The notes below the pieces were generated by a model, which saw only the letters and a program-made list of their open reading frames with translations, did not search any database and had not been told where the DNA came from. The position numbers were made by a program, and so were the translations under genes. Source: CAYOEJ01 sp964403015 (lineage in GTDB: Bacteria > Actinomycetota > Actinomycetes > Actinomycetales > Actinomycetaceae). From it: a stretch of DNA of 64,000 nt. The stretch spans positions 1 to 64,000 of the forward strand of contig CAYOEJ010000002.1 in NCBI GenBank assembly GCA_964403015.1. The letters run 5' to 3'. Shown piece after piece: positions 1 through 7,480 of the stretch; the first letter of the stretch is position 1, and every line of letters begins with the position of its first letter.

Positions 1-1165
1 CGTACCAGTCTGGGTTAACCTGACGCCACTCATCGGAGTTGATGTCCTTGAAGAAATAGTCAACGTGCTCAACATCGGCAACCTTGAAGGTGTCGTTGTC
101 GGTACCCTCGTTGTCGGTGAACCAAACGGTTACATCGCCGTCAACAGGAATGAGCTCAGGCTCAGGCGTGTAATCGTAGGAAGCGAAGTACCAAGGAAGA
201 CCGGTCACAGTGCCGGTGTTCTCGAACACGAACGGAGCCGGGCCATCGATGATGGTCGGAACAACGTTGAACGCGTTGTTGGAAACGCCGAAGCCGGTGG
301 GCTCCTCGTCGCCATCACGAGCGGTCCAAACCGACTCACCATTGTTGTCGGTAACGGTGTACTCAATGGTCCAACCCTCGACCTCAGGGAAGCGAATGAC
401 GCGGTTGCCAGCTTCGTCAGCAACGGTCTCATCAAATACCGGACGTACAGTCTCCTGGTTCAGGTAGGTTACAACTGGTTCCGGGGTTTCCGGGGTGTAA
501 CCAGCGAAGTACCAAGGAAGACCAACGGTCGTACCGGTGTTCTCGAACACGAACGGAGCCGGGCCATCGATGATGGTTGGAACAACGTTGAATGCGTTGT
601 TGGAAACGCCGAAACCACCATCGCCATCGCGCTTGGTCCAAACCGACTCACCATTGTTGTCGGTAACGGTGTACTCAATGGTCCAACCCTCGACCTCAGG
701 GAAGCGAATGACGCGGTTGCCAGCTTCGTCAGCAACGGTCTCATCAAATACCGGACGTACAGTCTCCTGGTTCAGGTAGGTTACAACTGGTTCCGGGGTT
801 TCCGGGGTGTAACCAGCGAAGTACCATGTGGCACTAGGAACATTTCCCTCGAACACAACGCCTTCGGGACCGGTGATCTGGGCAACGACGTTGAACGCGT
901 TGTTGGAGACACCAAAGCCGCCGGCGCCATCGGTAGCAGTCCACTGGGTCGTATCGTTAACCGTGTAAGAGACGTCAACACCGTCAATCTCAGGGAAATT
1001 GATAGTACGGTTTCCAGCCGAATCGGCTGCAGTCTCGTCGAAAACTGGGCGGACGGTTTCAGGGTTGACGTAGGTAGGGTCGTCAACGGTTGCTGCCGAT
1101 GCTACGCCTCCCCCGAGACCGACAAGCGCAAGGGTGGCTGCGCCCGCCAGGATCTTTCTAAACAT
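1..1165 (-). CDS. Secreted protein with tandem repeat domains (C-terminus outside window)
   Basis: This leftward frame is open from an ATG at 1165 to the window edge (388 codons seen), so its C-terminus is unknown. It starts with a signal peptide: basic MFRK, a hydrophobic stretch and an A-S-A type cleavage region near residue 26. Three related domains of about 100 residues follow, each beginning around a V-x-Y-x-N-x-E-T-V-R-P-V-F-D-E motif and containing FPE(V/I)(E/D)G, YTV, and GFGVSNNAFNVV. Repeats two and three are almost identical in DNA. After them the sequence changes to a region rich in Asp, Phe and Trp. An AAAGG ribosome binding site lies about 10 nt before the ATG. I do not recognise the domain. 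A cell-surface or secreted role is inferred from the signal peptide and the domain array; an anchor such as LPXTG, if present, would lie outside the window. Confidence 0.8.
   Translation of the reverse strand, partial: MFRKILAGAATLALVGLGGGVASAATVDDPTYVNPETVRPVFDETAADSAGNRTINFPEIDGVDVSYTVNDTTQWTATDGAGGFGVSNNAFNVVAQITGPEGVVFEGNVPSATWYFAGYTPETPEPVVTYLNQETVRPVFDETVADEAGNRVIRFPEVEGWTIEYTVTDNNGESVWTKRDGDGGFGVSNNAFNVVPTIIDGPAPFVFENTGTTVGLPWYFAGYTPETPEPVVTYLNQETVRPVFDETVADEAGNRVIRFPEVEGWTIEYTVTDNNGESVWTARDGDEEPTGFGVSNNAFNVVPTIIDGPAPFVFENTGTVTGLPWYFASYDYTPEPELIPVDGDVTVWFTDNEGTDNDTFKVADVEHVDYFFKDINSDEWRQVNPDWY
179..826 (-). repeat. Near-identical tandem domain repeats within the secreted protein gene
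   Basis: Bases 326-514 and 638-826 are identical over 189 bp at an offset of 312 bp (104 codons). The next part of the unit (about 214-290 versus 535-611) is nearly identical at an offset of 321 bp; the difference is a 9-bp, in-frame length change. A third, diverged unit lies at about 827-1080. This indicates recent duplication or gene conversion of one domain. Confidence 0.9.
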
Positions 1166-1861
1166 AAGATTCGTGCCTTTCTGTGCATGAATACCTTGTG
1201 TGATCGCAGTAATGGCGACTACATCCACCGAAGCAAATATGCACAAACCTTCCCGCAAGCACGGAAAGCTTTGCTCGTTCGCATTACCAACCCTTTAACG
1301 CTATCACCGTTCACATCTGTAACACAATGAAATGCTGTGATTTGGACCGCTACGAAGCCAACATCACAGACATTTGTTGATAAATCCGACTTATTTTTAC
1401 GGCTGTCGAAATATGATATTGCTCACATCGGCGTGTTTAGAGTGAAATATCGTTCTTGGAGCGCGACCGACATGGCCTTTTACCTGCGTTAACTTACCGT
1501 TAGCACGCAATTCACCAGCTGCGGTCGGAGGCCCAGATTTCAGACAACCCTCAAAGACCAACTCTACGAGTTCACCCACCTACGGGGCGATACGTCCAGA
1601 AATTGCTCGGGCAGCAATGCCCCGCCACCGTTTACGACTATCAGGAGTTAAACGCCTTCCGTATGACATAGTGCAGACCCGAGTAGCCCCGTAAAGCGAC
1701 GTAAAGCGGCACCAATAACGGACGTGAAGACACTCCTTACCGACTCCGACTCACAACCGGACAAAAGTTGAAAGAACAACACCGCGGGCAGTCTGCGAGC
1801 CTCCTGGAACAACGTCCAGACCGGAAAGGCCGTCTAGAGCCAGCCCCTCACCAACAAGAAC
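1166..1861. other. Gene-poor stretch between the secreted protein and malG
   Basis: About 700 bases with no convincing gene on either strand. The AT-richer part next to the secreted protein gene (about 1190-1400) presumably holds its promoter, but I could not choose a -10/-35 pair. A 60-codon leftward frame at 1397-1579 has no clear ribosome binding site and no recognisable sequence. Confidence 0.5.
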
Positions 1862-1899
1862 AGAGCGAGGGATAAAGCTTTCGCTCTACCCCTCGCTCT
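1862..1899 (-). terminator. Probable terminator of malEFG
   Basis: A perfect 10-bp inverted repeat (AGAGCGAGGG ... CCCTCGCTCT) with an 18-nt loop lies about 100 nt beyond the malG stop. Read leftward, the stem is followed by a moderately U-rich TGTTCTTGTT tract. No other gene lies between it and malG. Confidence 0.5.
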
Positions 1900-1998
1900 T
1901 TCAACGCGACGCCAACAACCAGCAACTCGTTGCCAAACGACAGCGAACAGGTTCTCGGACCGCGTGGTTCACGTATTGAAACCGTGCCCGAATCAGGC

Positions 1999-3045
1999 CT
2001 ACCCCTTCACCGCACCTCCGGTGAGGCCGGAGACGATGTACTTCTGCAGGAAGAGGAAGAGCAGGAGGATCGGTAGGGCTGCGATGATCGAACCCGCCGC
2101 GAACCAGTCCCAGTTCTTCTCGTTGCCGCCAACCCACAGGTTCATGCCGACTGCCAACGTCCAGTTCTCCTGAGAGGTCAGGATGGTACGAGACAAGATG
2201 AAGTCGTTGAACGCCGAGATGAAGGACAGCAAGCCAACAACCGCAAGAATCGGAATGACCAGCGGCATGATGATCGTCCAGTAGATCTGCGTGTGCGATG
2301 CGCCGTCGATCTTTGCGGCCTCATCCAACTCGATCGGGATTGAGTTGAAGAAGCCATACATGAGGAAGGTGTTCGCACCGAGTGCGCCACCCCAGTAGAC
2401 CGCGATCAATGCGATCTTCGAATCAATGCCCAAGGCAGGGATGACATCACCCAATGTATTGAGCAAAAGGAAGATCGCCACGAAGGTCAGAAGCTGCGGG
2501 AACATCTGGATGACCATCAGCGACATCAGCGTCATCTTGCGTCCCTGGAAACGGTAACGCGAGAACGCATACGCGGATGCAGCACCCATGAGCACCGTAC
2601 CGATCGCAGTTGCGACACCAATGATCAGAGTGTTTCCAAGCCATGTCCAAAACATCGTGTCCGACAGCTCGGTGAAGTTCTCCACCGACACATCGGAAAA
2701 CATCGAGTTCGCACCGGTCAGAGTCGTCTTGATGTTCGGATTCAGCGCTGCCGACAGAATGTAAATGATCGGGAACGCCGAGTACAGCACCGCAATGACA
2801 CCTACAATATGGCGGAATCCAAGCTCGCGGAACCATTTGCCGGCAGGCATCTTGTTCTGCTGCGCCAACGCAAGCTTGCCAGCTTCGGTCCGCGCGGTTT
2901 GCGGGGTCTTCGACGACGCCGGGTCGGCCGTCGTCGTGGTAGCCCCGTAAGCCTTCGCCTCGGGAGCGTCCTCGTAGATATCCATGTCGCGCTGGTCGCC
3001 CGGATCGATGGGTCCCATTCCTGGACCAAGGTTAGGAGTAGACAT
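1999..3045 (-). CDS. malG: Maltose/maltodextrin ABC transporter permease MalG
   Basis: Inner-membrane permease of a CUT1-type sugar importer, 348 residues. About 65 residues of soluble, Pro/Ala/Thr-rich N-terminus precede the first helix, longer than usual for the family. Several membrane segments follow, and the cytoplasmic EAA loop is visible as E-A-A-K-I-D-G-A-S near residue 255. The C-terminus ends in GLTGGAVKG, typical of MalG. Its ATG overlaps the malF stop by one base (TAATG), so translation is probably coupled. Together with MalF and MalE it would import maltose or maltodextrins. No ATPase gene is in the cluster, so a shared MsiK-like ATPase elsewhere is inferred. Confidence 0.9.
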   Translation of the reverse strand: MSTPNLGPGMGPIDPGDQRDMDIYEDAPEAKAYGATTTTADPASSKTPQTARTEAGKLALAQQNKMPAGKWFRELGFRHIVGVIAVLYSAFPIIYILSAALNPNIKTTLTGANSMFSDVSVENFTELSDTMFWTWLGNTLIIGVATAIGTVLMGAASAYAFSRYRFQGRKMTLMSLMVIQMFPQLLTFVAIFLLLNTLGDVIPALGIDSKIALIAVYWGGALGANTFLMYGFFNSIPIELDEAAKIDGASHTQIYWTIIMPLVIPILAVVGLLSFISAFNDFILSRTILTSQENWTLAVGMNLWVGGNEKNWDWFAAGSIIAALPILLLFLFLQKYIVSGLTGGAVKG

Positions 3046-4661
3046 TAGTTCAATCCTTCCAGCGAGTTGGACTTCCTAAAGCTGTAGAGCGATACGGAGC
3101 CCACGATCAGGAAGATAACGAGCGACATGGCGGCGGCAAGTCCGTAGTTTGGAAGTGCCTCACCGGTCAAGCCCGCAATCTTGTAGACCATCGAAATCAA
3201 AATGTCCGTGTGTCCCACCGGCACTGACGCGTCGCTCATTCGAGGTCCGCCCTGGTTCAACATGTAGATCAAGTTGAAGTTGTTGAAGTTGAAGGCGAAG
3301 GAGGAGATGAGGAGCGGCGTCAGTGCAATCATCAGCTGCGGCAACGTAACGTTGCGCCACACTTGAAGCGTGGAAGCGCCATCGATTTTGGCGGCTTCGG
3401 TCAGCTCTCCCGGAACCGCCTGCAAAGCGCCCGTCACAATGAGGAACATGTAGGGGAAGCCCATCCACAGGTTTACCAAGAGAACAGAAACCTTAGCCAT
3501 CGTGGGATCGGTCAGCCACGGGATGGCCGCTCCAATAATCTCGTTGAAGAAGCCGTAGTTCCGGTTCATCATGCCCGCAAACAGGAAGGCGGTCATGAAG
3601 GCAGGGAACGCGTAAGGTAACAGCATGATCGTTCGGTAGAAACGTCGGCCCTTAAGGCGTTCATCGTTCATCACGATCGCGAGGAACATGCCCAAAAGGA
3701 ACGTGGTAAGCACCGAGAAGAATGCGAACAGAACGTTCCAGATGAGAACCTTCAAGAACGGCTGTGCGTAGCGATCGTCAGAGAATCCCTCGCGGAAGTT
3801 GTCGAAACCGACATTCACGCGCCATCCAACACCTAGACGATCCCCATCTTCGTTTTCAAAGAAGCCGGTCTCGTCGTTCGCCGCGTAAACTTCGCCGGTC
3901 TCGGTGTTGGTCATGGTGTCTGCGGCGTCGTCGTAAGACAGCGTCGAAACAAACTGATAACCAACCGTTCCGGACTGGGTTCCAATCGCGCCCTCTTCGG
4001 CGTCGTCGGAAAGCGGAACACGAAGATCGAAGATCTCGCTCTGACGCTGGCCCATTTCGGACGACGACAAGATGTCCCAGCCGTCAACCTCGGTAATGCT
4101 GTTGTCAGTGATGGTGCCGTCGACCTCGGCGAAAGGCTCCTCGTCGGCGCCAACCTTGAGCGCGCCCTCCTGGTCGATAATGGCGAATCCGATGTTTCCA
4201 TCACGCTCGACCACCACGAGGGGGTACTGCGGCGAGCCTTCAACACGCTTAGAGTTATTCTGCAAAAGCAGCGAGTTAATCGCGCCGCTCTTGTTGAGAG
4301 TGTGCTGATGGCCGTAGTTAGTAAAGGCGATGTAGCCCGTGTAAACAATTGTGAAGGCCTGGAAGATGAGTAGGAATACCAGACCCGGAGCCAGATACTT
4401 CAAGGCGAGGGTTCGCCGTGAGAAGTAGATCCAGTTAACCGCGATCAGCAGGAGAATCATTCCAATGCCGAGGGTCAGCGAGCCAACCCCGAACGCGGTG
4501 AAAATAATGTAGATCCCGAGCGCATTGACAGCACCCATGAGGATGAGCTTGATAATGAAGCCCGGACCCCACGCTGTGGCCTGTGAATCGCGCTTGCGAC
4601 GATCTTTTCTTCTGTCTGCGCGCTCCTTTGAAGCGTCAGACTGAATCGTCATATGCGACAT
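3045..4661 (-). CDS. malF: Maltose/maltodextrin ABC transporter permease MalF with large extracytoplasmic insert
   Basis: Permease partner of MalG, 538 residues, longer than most Gram-positive homologues. The order is a charged N-terminus, about three membrane helices, a soluble segment of roughly 170-180 residues (about 105-285), then the permease core with the EAA loop (E-A-A-K-I-D-G-A-S) near residue 435. The insert sits where the periplasmic P2 loop lies in Escherichia coli MalF, which contacts the binding protein; a similar docking role for the lipid-anchored MalE is inferred. It is 93 bases downstream of malE, with a stem-loop in the gap, and overlaps malG by one base. Confidence 0.9.
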   Translation of the reverse strand: MSHMTIQSDASKERADRRKDRRKRDSQATAWGPGFIIKLILMGAVNALGIYIIFTAFGVGSLTLGIGMILLLIAVNWIYFSRRTLALKYLAPGLVFLLIFQAFTIVYTGYIAFTNYGHQHTLNKSGAINSLLLQNNSKRVEGSPQYPLVVVERDGNIGFAIIDQEGALKVGADEEPFAEVDGTITDNSITEVDGWDILSSSEMGQRQSEIFDLRVPLSDDAEEGAIGTQSGTVGYQFVSTLSYDDAADTMTNTETGEVYAANDETGFFENEDGDRLGVGWRVNVGFDNFREGFSDDRYAQPFLKVLIWNVLFAFFSVLTTFLLGMFLAIVMNDERLKGRRFYRTIMLLPYAFPAFMTAFLFAGMMNRNYGFFNEIIGAAIPWLTDPTMAKVSVLLVNLWMGFPYMFLIVTGALQAVPGELTEAAKIDGASTLQVWRNVTLPQLMIALTPLLISSFAFNFNNFNLIYMLNQGGPRMSDASVPVGHTDILISMVYKIAGLTGEALPNYGLAAAMSLVIFLIVGSVSLYSFRKSNSLEGLN

Positions 4662-4683
4662 TGCAGTTCTCCCCGATACGATG

Positions 4684-4729
4684 AGGCGTGCCAGCCATGG
4701 CCTCTTGGCACATTATGACTGGCACGCCT
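4684..4729 (-). promoter_or_regulatory. malE-malF intergenic stem-loop
   Basis: A perfect 11-bp inverted repeat (AGGCGTGCCAG at 4684-4694, CTGGCACGCCT at 4719-4729) with a 24-nt loop fills the short gap between malE and malF. No U-tract follows. Such structures commonly protect the 3' end of a binding-protein message or attenuate read-through, giving more binding protein than permease; that role is inferred. Confidence 0.6.
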
Positions 4730-4754
4730 TCAATGGATTAGTTACCCATCGTGC

Positions 4755-6041
4755 TTACTTGGCCATTTCGGTTTCGATATCCGAAATCATCTTCTCCCAG
4801 GTAGCAACCGGTTCGCCCTGACCAGAAATGATCTGTGCTTCGGTGTTACCCCAGAAGCCCCACACTGCACCCATTTCAGGGAGTGCCGGCATCGGGAGTG
4901 CATCCTCACCAGCAGCGCGGAAGCCAGCCATGAGCGGATCTTCAGCAGCAGCGTCGGCGGATACGGTCAGTGCCGGGAGGCGCTGGCCAATGTTGTAAAG
5001 CTCGGTCTGAACCTCTTCGGAACCAACGTAGTTCACGAGGAAGTCGGTGGCGAGAAGCTTGTTCTCCGAGGTTGCGGAGATGAAGCCGCCCTGAACACCG
5101 AGGAACGGAGCTGCGGGGTTGTCGCCGGTGGACGGGATTGGGTCCACTGCGATGTTCATGCCTTCGAAGTCAGCGATCATCCACGGGCCACCGAGGATGT
5201 ACGGGGACTGACCGTTCTTGAAAGCGTCCACTGCGACGTCGTAGGTGATAGCGGTATCGAGAACGCCGGTGCCGTTCTGGCCGTTGTCGGCCAGCCACTG
5301 AGCGAACGCGTTGCCCTCTTCGCCGCCCATGTTGAGAACATTGGTATAGTTCCCATCCCCATCGGTCTCAAAGACAGGACCGTGGAAGGAGGACTCGAAC
5401 GGGTACATGGTGTACGGGTCGCCGCCGTCACCAATCTGGACGAGGAACGGGTACTCCGTACCAGCTTCTTCGCCCATGGCAATCATCTCGTCGAAGGTCT
5501 CCGGGGTGGAGTCTACGAGATCCGCGTTGCGGAAGATTGCGAGGTTCTCAACGGCGTATGGGACACCGTAGTTGGTGCCTTCGTAGGTAAAGGCGGTAAC
5601 AGCGAGCTCGTTGAACTCGCCTGCCTTGTCTCCAAGCTCAACCGGAGCAACAACGCCGTTGGTCACGAACTCGCCGAGCCAGTCGTGAGCACCGAAGGTG
5701 ATGTCCGGACCCTCGCCCGTTGGCACCTGGGTCATGAACTCAGAACGAATCTGATCGTTTTCCTTGACGACGAGCTCGACATCGTTGCCGGTCGCGTCCT
5801 TGTACATTTCTGCAGCTGTTTCGAAAGCGGGGAGACGGTTGTCGTCAACCCACACCGTGATGGAGCCGCCGCCAGTAGGCGCTTCGCCGTCGTCAGTAGT
5901 TTCGGTACCGCCGTCGTCGGTGGTTTCGGTATCGGTGGTCTCCGTACCGGTTGTTTCTTCGGTCGTGTCGTCATCCGAACCGCAAGCTGCAAGACCAAAG
6001 GCCAAGCCGGAAGCGGCTACGAGTGCAATGCCTCGACGCAT
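4755..6041 (-). CDS. malE: Maltose/maltodextrin-binding lipoprotein MalE
   Basis: Substrate-binding protein of the MalFG importer, 428 residues from the ATG at 6041. That start is chosen because GAGGAG lies 8 nt upstream and because it begins a lipoprotein signal (MRRG, hydrophobic core, lipobox L-A-A-C with the lipidated Cys at 20). An upstream in-frame start at 6284 would put 81 unrelated residues before the signal peptide. A Thr/Asp/Glu-rich linker (about 21-62) leads to a family 1 solute-binding fold starting at I-T-V-W-V-D-D-N. It is the first gene of malEFG, driven by the promoter at 6138-6165 and probably repressed through the cre-type operator by the divergent LacI regulator. Confidence 0.92.
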   Translation of the reverse strand: MRRGIALVAASGLAFGLAACGSDDDTTEETTGTETTDTETTDDGGTETTDDGEAPTGGGSITVWVDDNRLPAFETAAEMYKDATGNDVELVVKENDQIRSEFMTQVPTGEGPDITFGAHDWLGEFVTNGVVAPVELGDKAGEFNELAVTAFTYEGTNYGVPYAVENLAIFRNADLVDSTPETFDEMIAMGEEAGTEYPFLVQIGDGGDPYTMYPFESSFHGPVFETDGDGNYTNVLNMGGEEGNAFAQWLADNGQNGTGVLDTAITYDVAVDAFKNGQSPYILGGPWMIADFEGMNIAVDPIPSTGDNPAAPFLGVQGGFISATSENKLLATDFLVNYVGSEEVQTELYNIGQRLPALTVSADAAAEDPLMAGFRAAGEDALPMPALPEMGAVWGFWGNTEAQIISGQGEPVATWEKMISDIETEMAK

Positions 6042-6137
6042 GTTTTTCTCCTCATGAGCAGGTGATAGATGGCAAGTTGACGCGAGAGTTCGCACAAAAT
6101 GGAGCGACGCTGCTCTTGGTCTATTGCCGTAATCACG

Positions 6138-6165
6138 ATTATAGGGTGTTTGTCGATTCTTGCAA
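6138..6165 (-). promoter_or_regulatory. malE promoter
   Basis: Leftward -10 TATAAT at 6138-6143 (perfect consensus) and -35 TTGCAA at 6160-6165 (4 of 6), separated by 16 bp, about 100 nt upstream of the malE start. The -35 lies inside the operator-like site at 6161-6174. Confidence 0.75.
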
Positions 6166-6174
6166 GCGTTTTCA
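6161..6174. promoter_or_regulatory. LacI-family (cre-type) operator
   Basis: TGCAAGCGTTTTCA matches every fixed position of the catabolite-responsive element consensus TGNAARCGNTNNCA used by LacI/GalR-family regulators. It covers the -35 of the malE promoter and sits between malE and the divergent lacI-type gene, so binding would be expected to block malEFG transcription. Confidence 0.7.
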
Positions 6175-6428
6175 TAGAATCGCGTCAATCGTGTCCGATT
6201 TGTGATCCATAACCGTGCCAAACCGTGAAAAACGAGCGCTAAACAGAACAAGATCAATCTGAAAACCACCGCAAAATTTTGCATGGACGTTGTATCCTGT
6301 GAGGAAAGAATACGTGAAGTGTCCCAGAAAATCTGACAAATATGAATTCACTCACGGCAATACCGCCACAGTAAGCTTGATGTCTTAGCGTCAGCACGTA
6401 TCAAGACAAGGGTAAGCAAAGGAGCTCC

Positions 6429-7439
6429 ATGGCTAAGCGAATACGGCTCGCGGATCTAGCGTCTCAGGCCGGCGTCTCCACAGCCACTGTTTCGCGCGTA
6501 CTCAACGGAAAGAATTCCGTTGCCCCTGAAACGCGCCAAGCCGTCTTAGCCGCACTTGACCTGCTCGGTTACGAGCGGCCCGAAAAGCTGCGCGAGCACA
6601 GCGGTGGACTCATCGGGTTGATCATCCCCGAACTGATCAACCCCATCTTCCCGCTCTTCGCGCAGCACATCGAAAATGCCATGACGATGCAAGGCTACAC
6701 GCCACTCTTTGGCACGCAGGTAGCGGGTGGTGCCACGGAGGATACTTTCGTGGACATCATGCTCGAACGCCGGGTGTCCGGCCTCATGTTCGTATCGGGC
6801 CTGCACGCGGACTCCACCGCAAACATCGAGCGATACCATCGCATCACCGCGCTTGATATCCCCTACATCACTATGAACGGTGCGCATCCGGAGCTTTCGG
6901 CCCCCGATTTTTCTACCGACGACGAATCCGCCGTTCGTCAGGCCGTTCGCCACCTTGTGGGTCAAGGTCATCGTCGTATTGGACTTGCGACCGGCCCCCT
7001 TCGTTTTTGGCCCGCGCAGGCAAAGACGGAAGCTTTCCGACGCGTGATGGAGCAAGTCGTGCAATCCGAGCCACCTCGCTCCGCGCACACCCTCTACACG
7101 GTTGAGGGCGGACACGCAGCTGCTGCTCAGCTCGTGGCTCAAGGTTGCACCGCAATCGTGTGTGCCTCGGACATCATGGCACTCGGCGCTATCCGTTACG
7201 CTCGCTCCGCGGGGATGTCCGTGCCCGCAGATCTGTCGGTGATCGGATTCGACGACTCACCGCTTATCGGCTTCACCAACCCACCGTTGACCACGCTCAA
7301 GCAGCCGGTGAAGGCCATGTGCGAAGCGGCTGTATCCACCCTGTTGTCCATGATCAAGGGCTCCCCTACAAGTATTGGCGCGATGCGTTTCGAGCCCGAA
7401 CTCATCGTGCGCGAATCGACCTCCCCGCCGCGCAGGTAG
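6429..7439 (+). CDS. LacI-family transcriptional regulator of the maltose locus
   Basis: A 336-residue LacI/GalR regulator. Residues 1-60 form the DNA-binding domain: the helix-turn-helix L-A-S-Q-A-G-V-S-T-A-T-V-S-R-V-L-N-G and the hinge helix before Y-E-R-P. The rest is a periplasmic-binding-protein-like effector domain with the usual G-F-D-D-S-P segment near residue 280. The start has AAAGGAG 5-7 nt upstream. It is divergent from malE and 41 bp before the GH13 gene, probably co-transcribed with it. Its likely operator is the cre-type site at 6161-6174, and its inducer is probably maltose or a derivative (inferred from context). Confidence 0.9.
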   Translation: MAKRIRLADLASQAGVSTATVSRVLNGKNSVAPETRQAVLAALDLLGYERPEKLREHSGGLIGLIIPELINPIFPLFAQHIENAMTMQGYTPLFGTQVAGGATEDTFVDIMLERRVSGLMFVSGLHADSTANIERYHRITALDIPYITMNGAHPELSAPDFSTDDESAVRQAVRHLVGQGHRRIGLATGPLRFWPAQAKTEAFRRVMEQVVQSEPPRSAHTLYTVEGGHAAAAQLVAQGCTAIVCASDIMALGAIRYARSAGMSVPADLSVIGFDDSPLIGFTNPPLTTLKQPVKAMCEAAVSTLLSMIKGSPTSIGAMRFEPELIVRESTSPPRR

Positions 7440-7480
7440 TCACAGACCCAGCCCGCAGTCCAACTCTCGAAAGGAAACCC

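Larger units (their letters stand above)
6042..6428. other. Divergent regulatory region between malE and the LacI-type gene
   Basis: This 387-bp gap has no gene. It holds the malE ribosome binding site, the malE promoter and a single cre-type operator. The half next to the regulator gene is AT-rich; I could not assign a rightward promoter with confidence. The regulator's ribosome binding site (AAAGGAG) is just before 6429. Confidence 0.6.

Noticed and set aside
65..1330. Long rightward open frame (421 codons) across the secreted-protein gene
   Set aside because: It is the antisense of the real leftward gene: the opposite strand has a signal peptide, an in-frame domain repeat and a ribosome binding site, and this frame has no recognisable protein features.
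1397..1579. 60-codon leftward frame in the gene-poor stretch
   Set aside because: No ribosome binding site, no recognisable sequence, and length within chance.
6042..6284. N-terminal extension of MalE from 6284
   Set aside because: It would bury the lipoprotein signal 81 residues inside and run through the promoter and operator.
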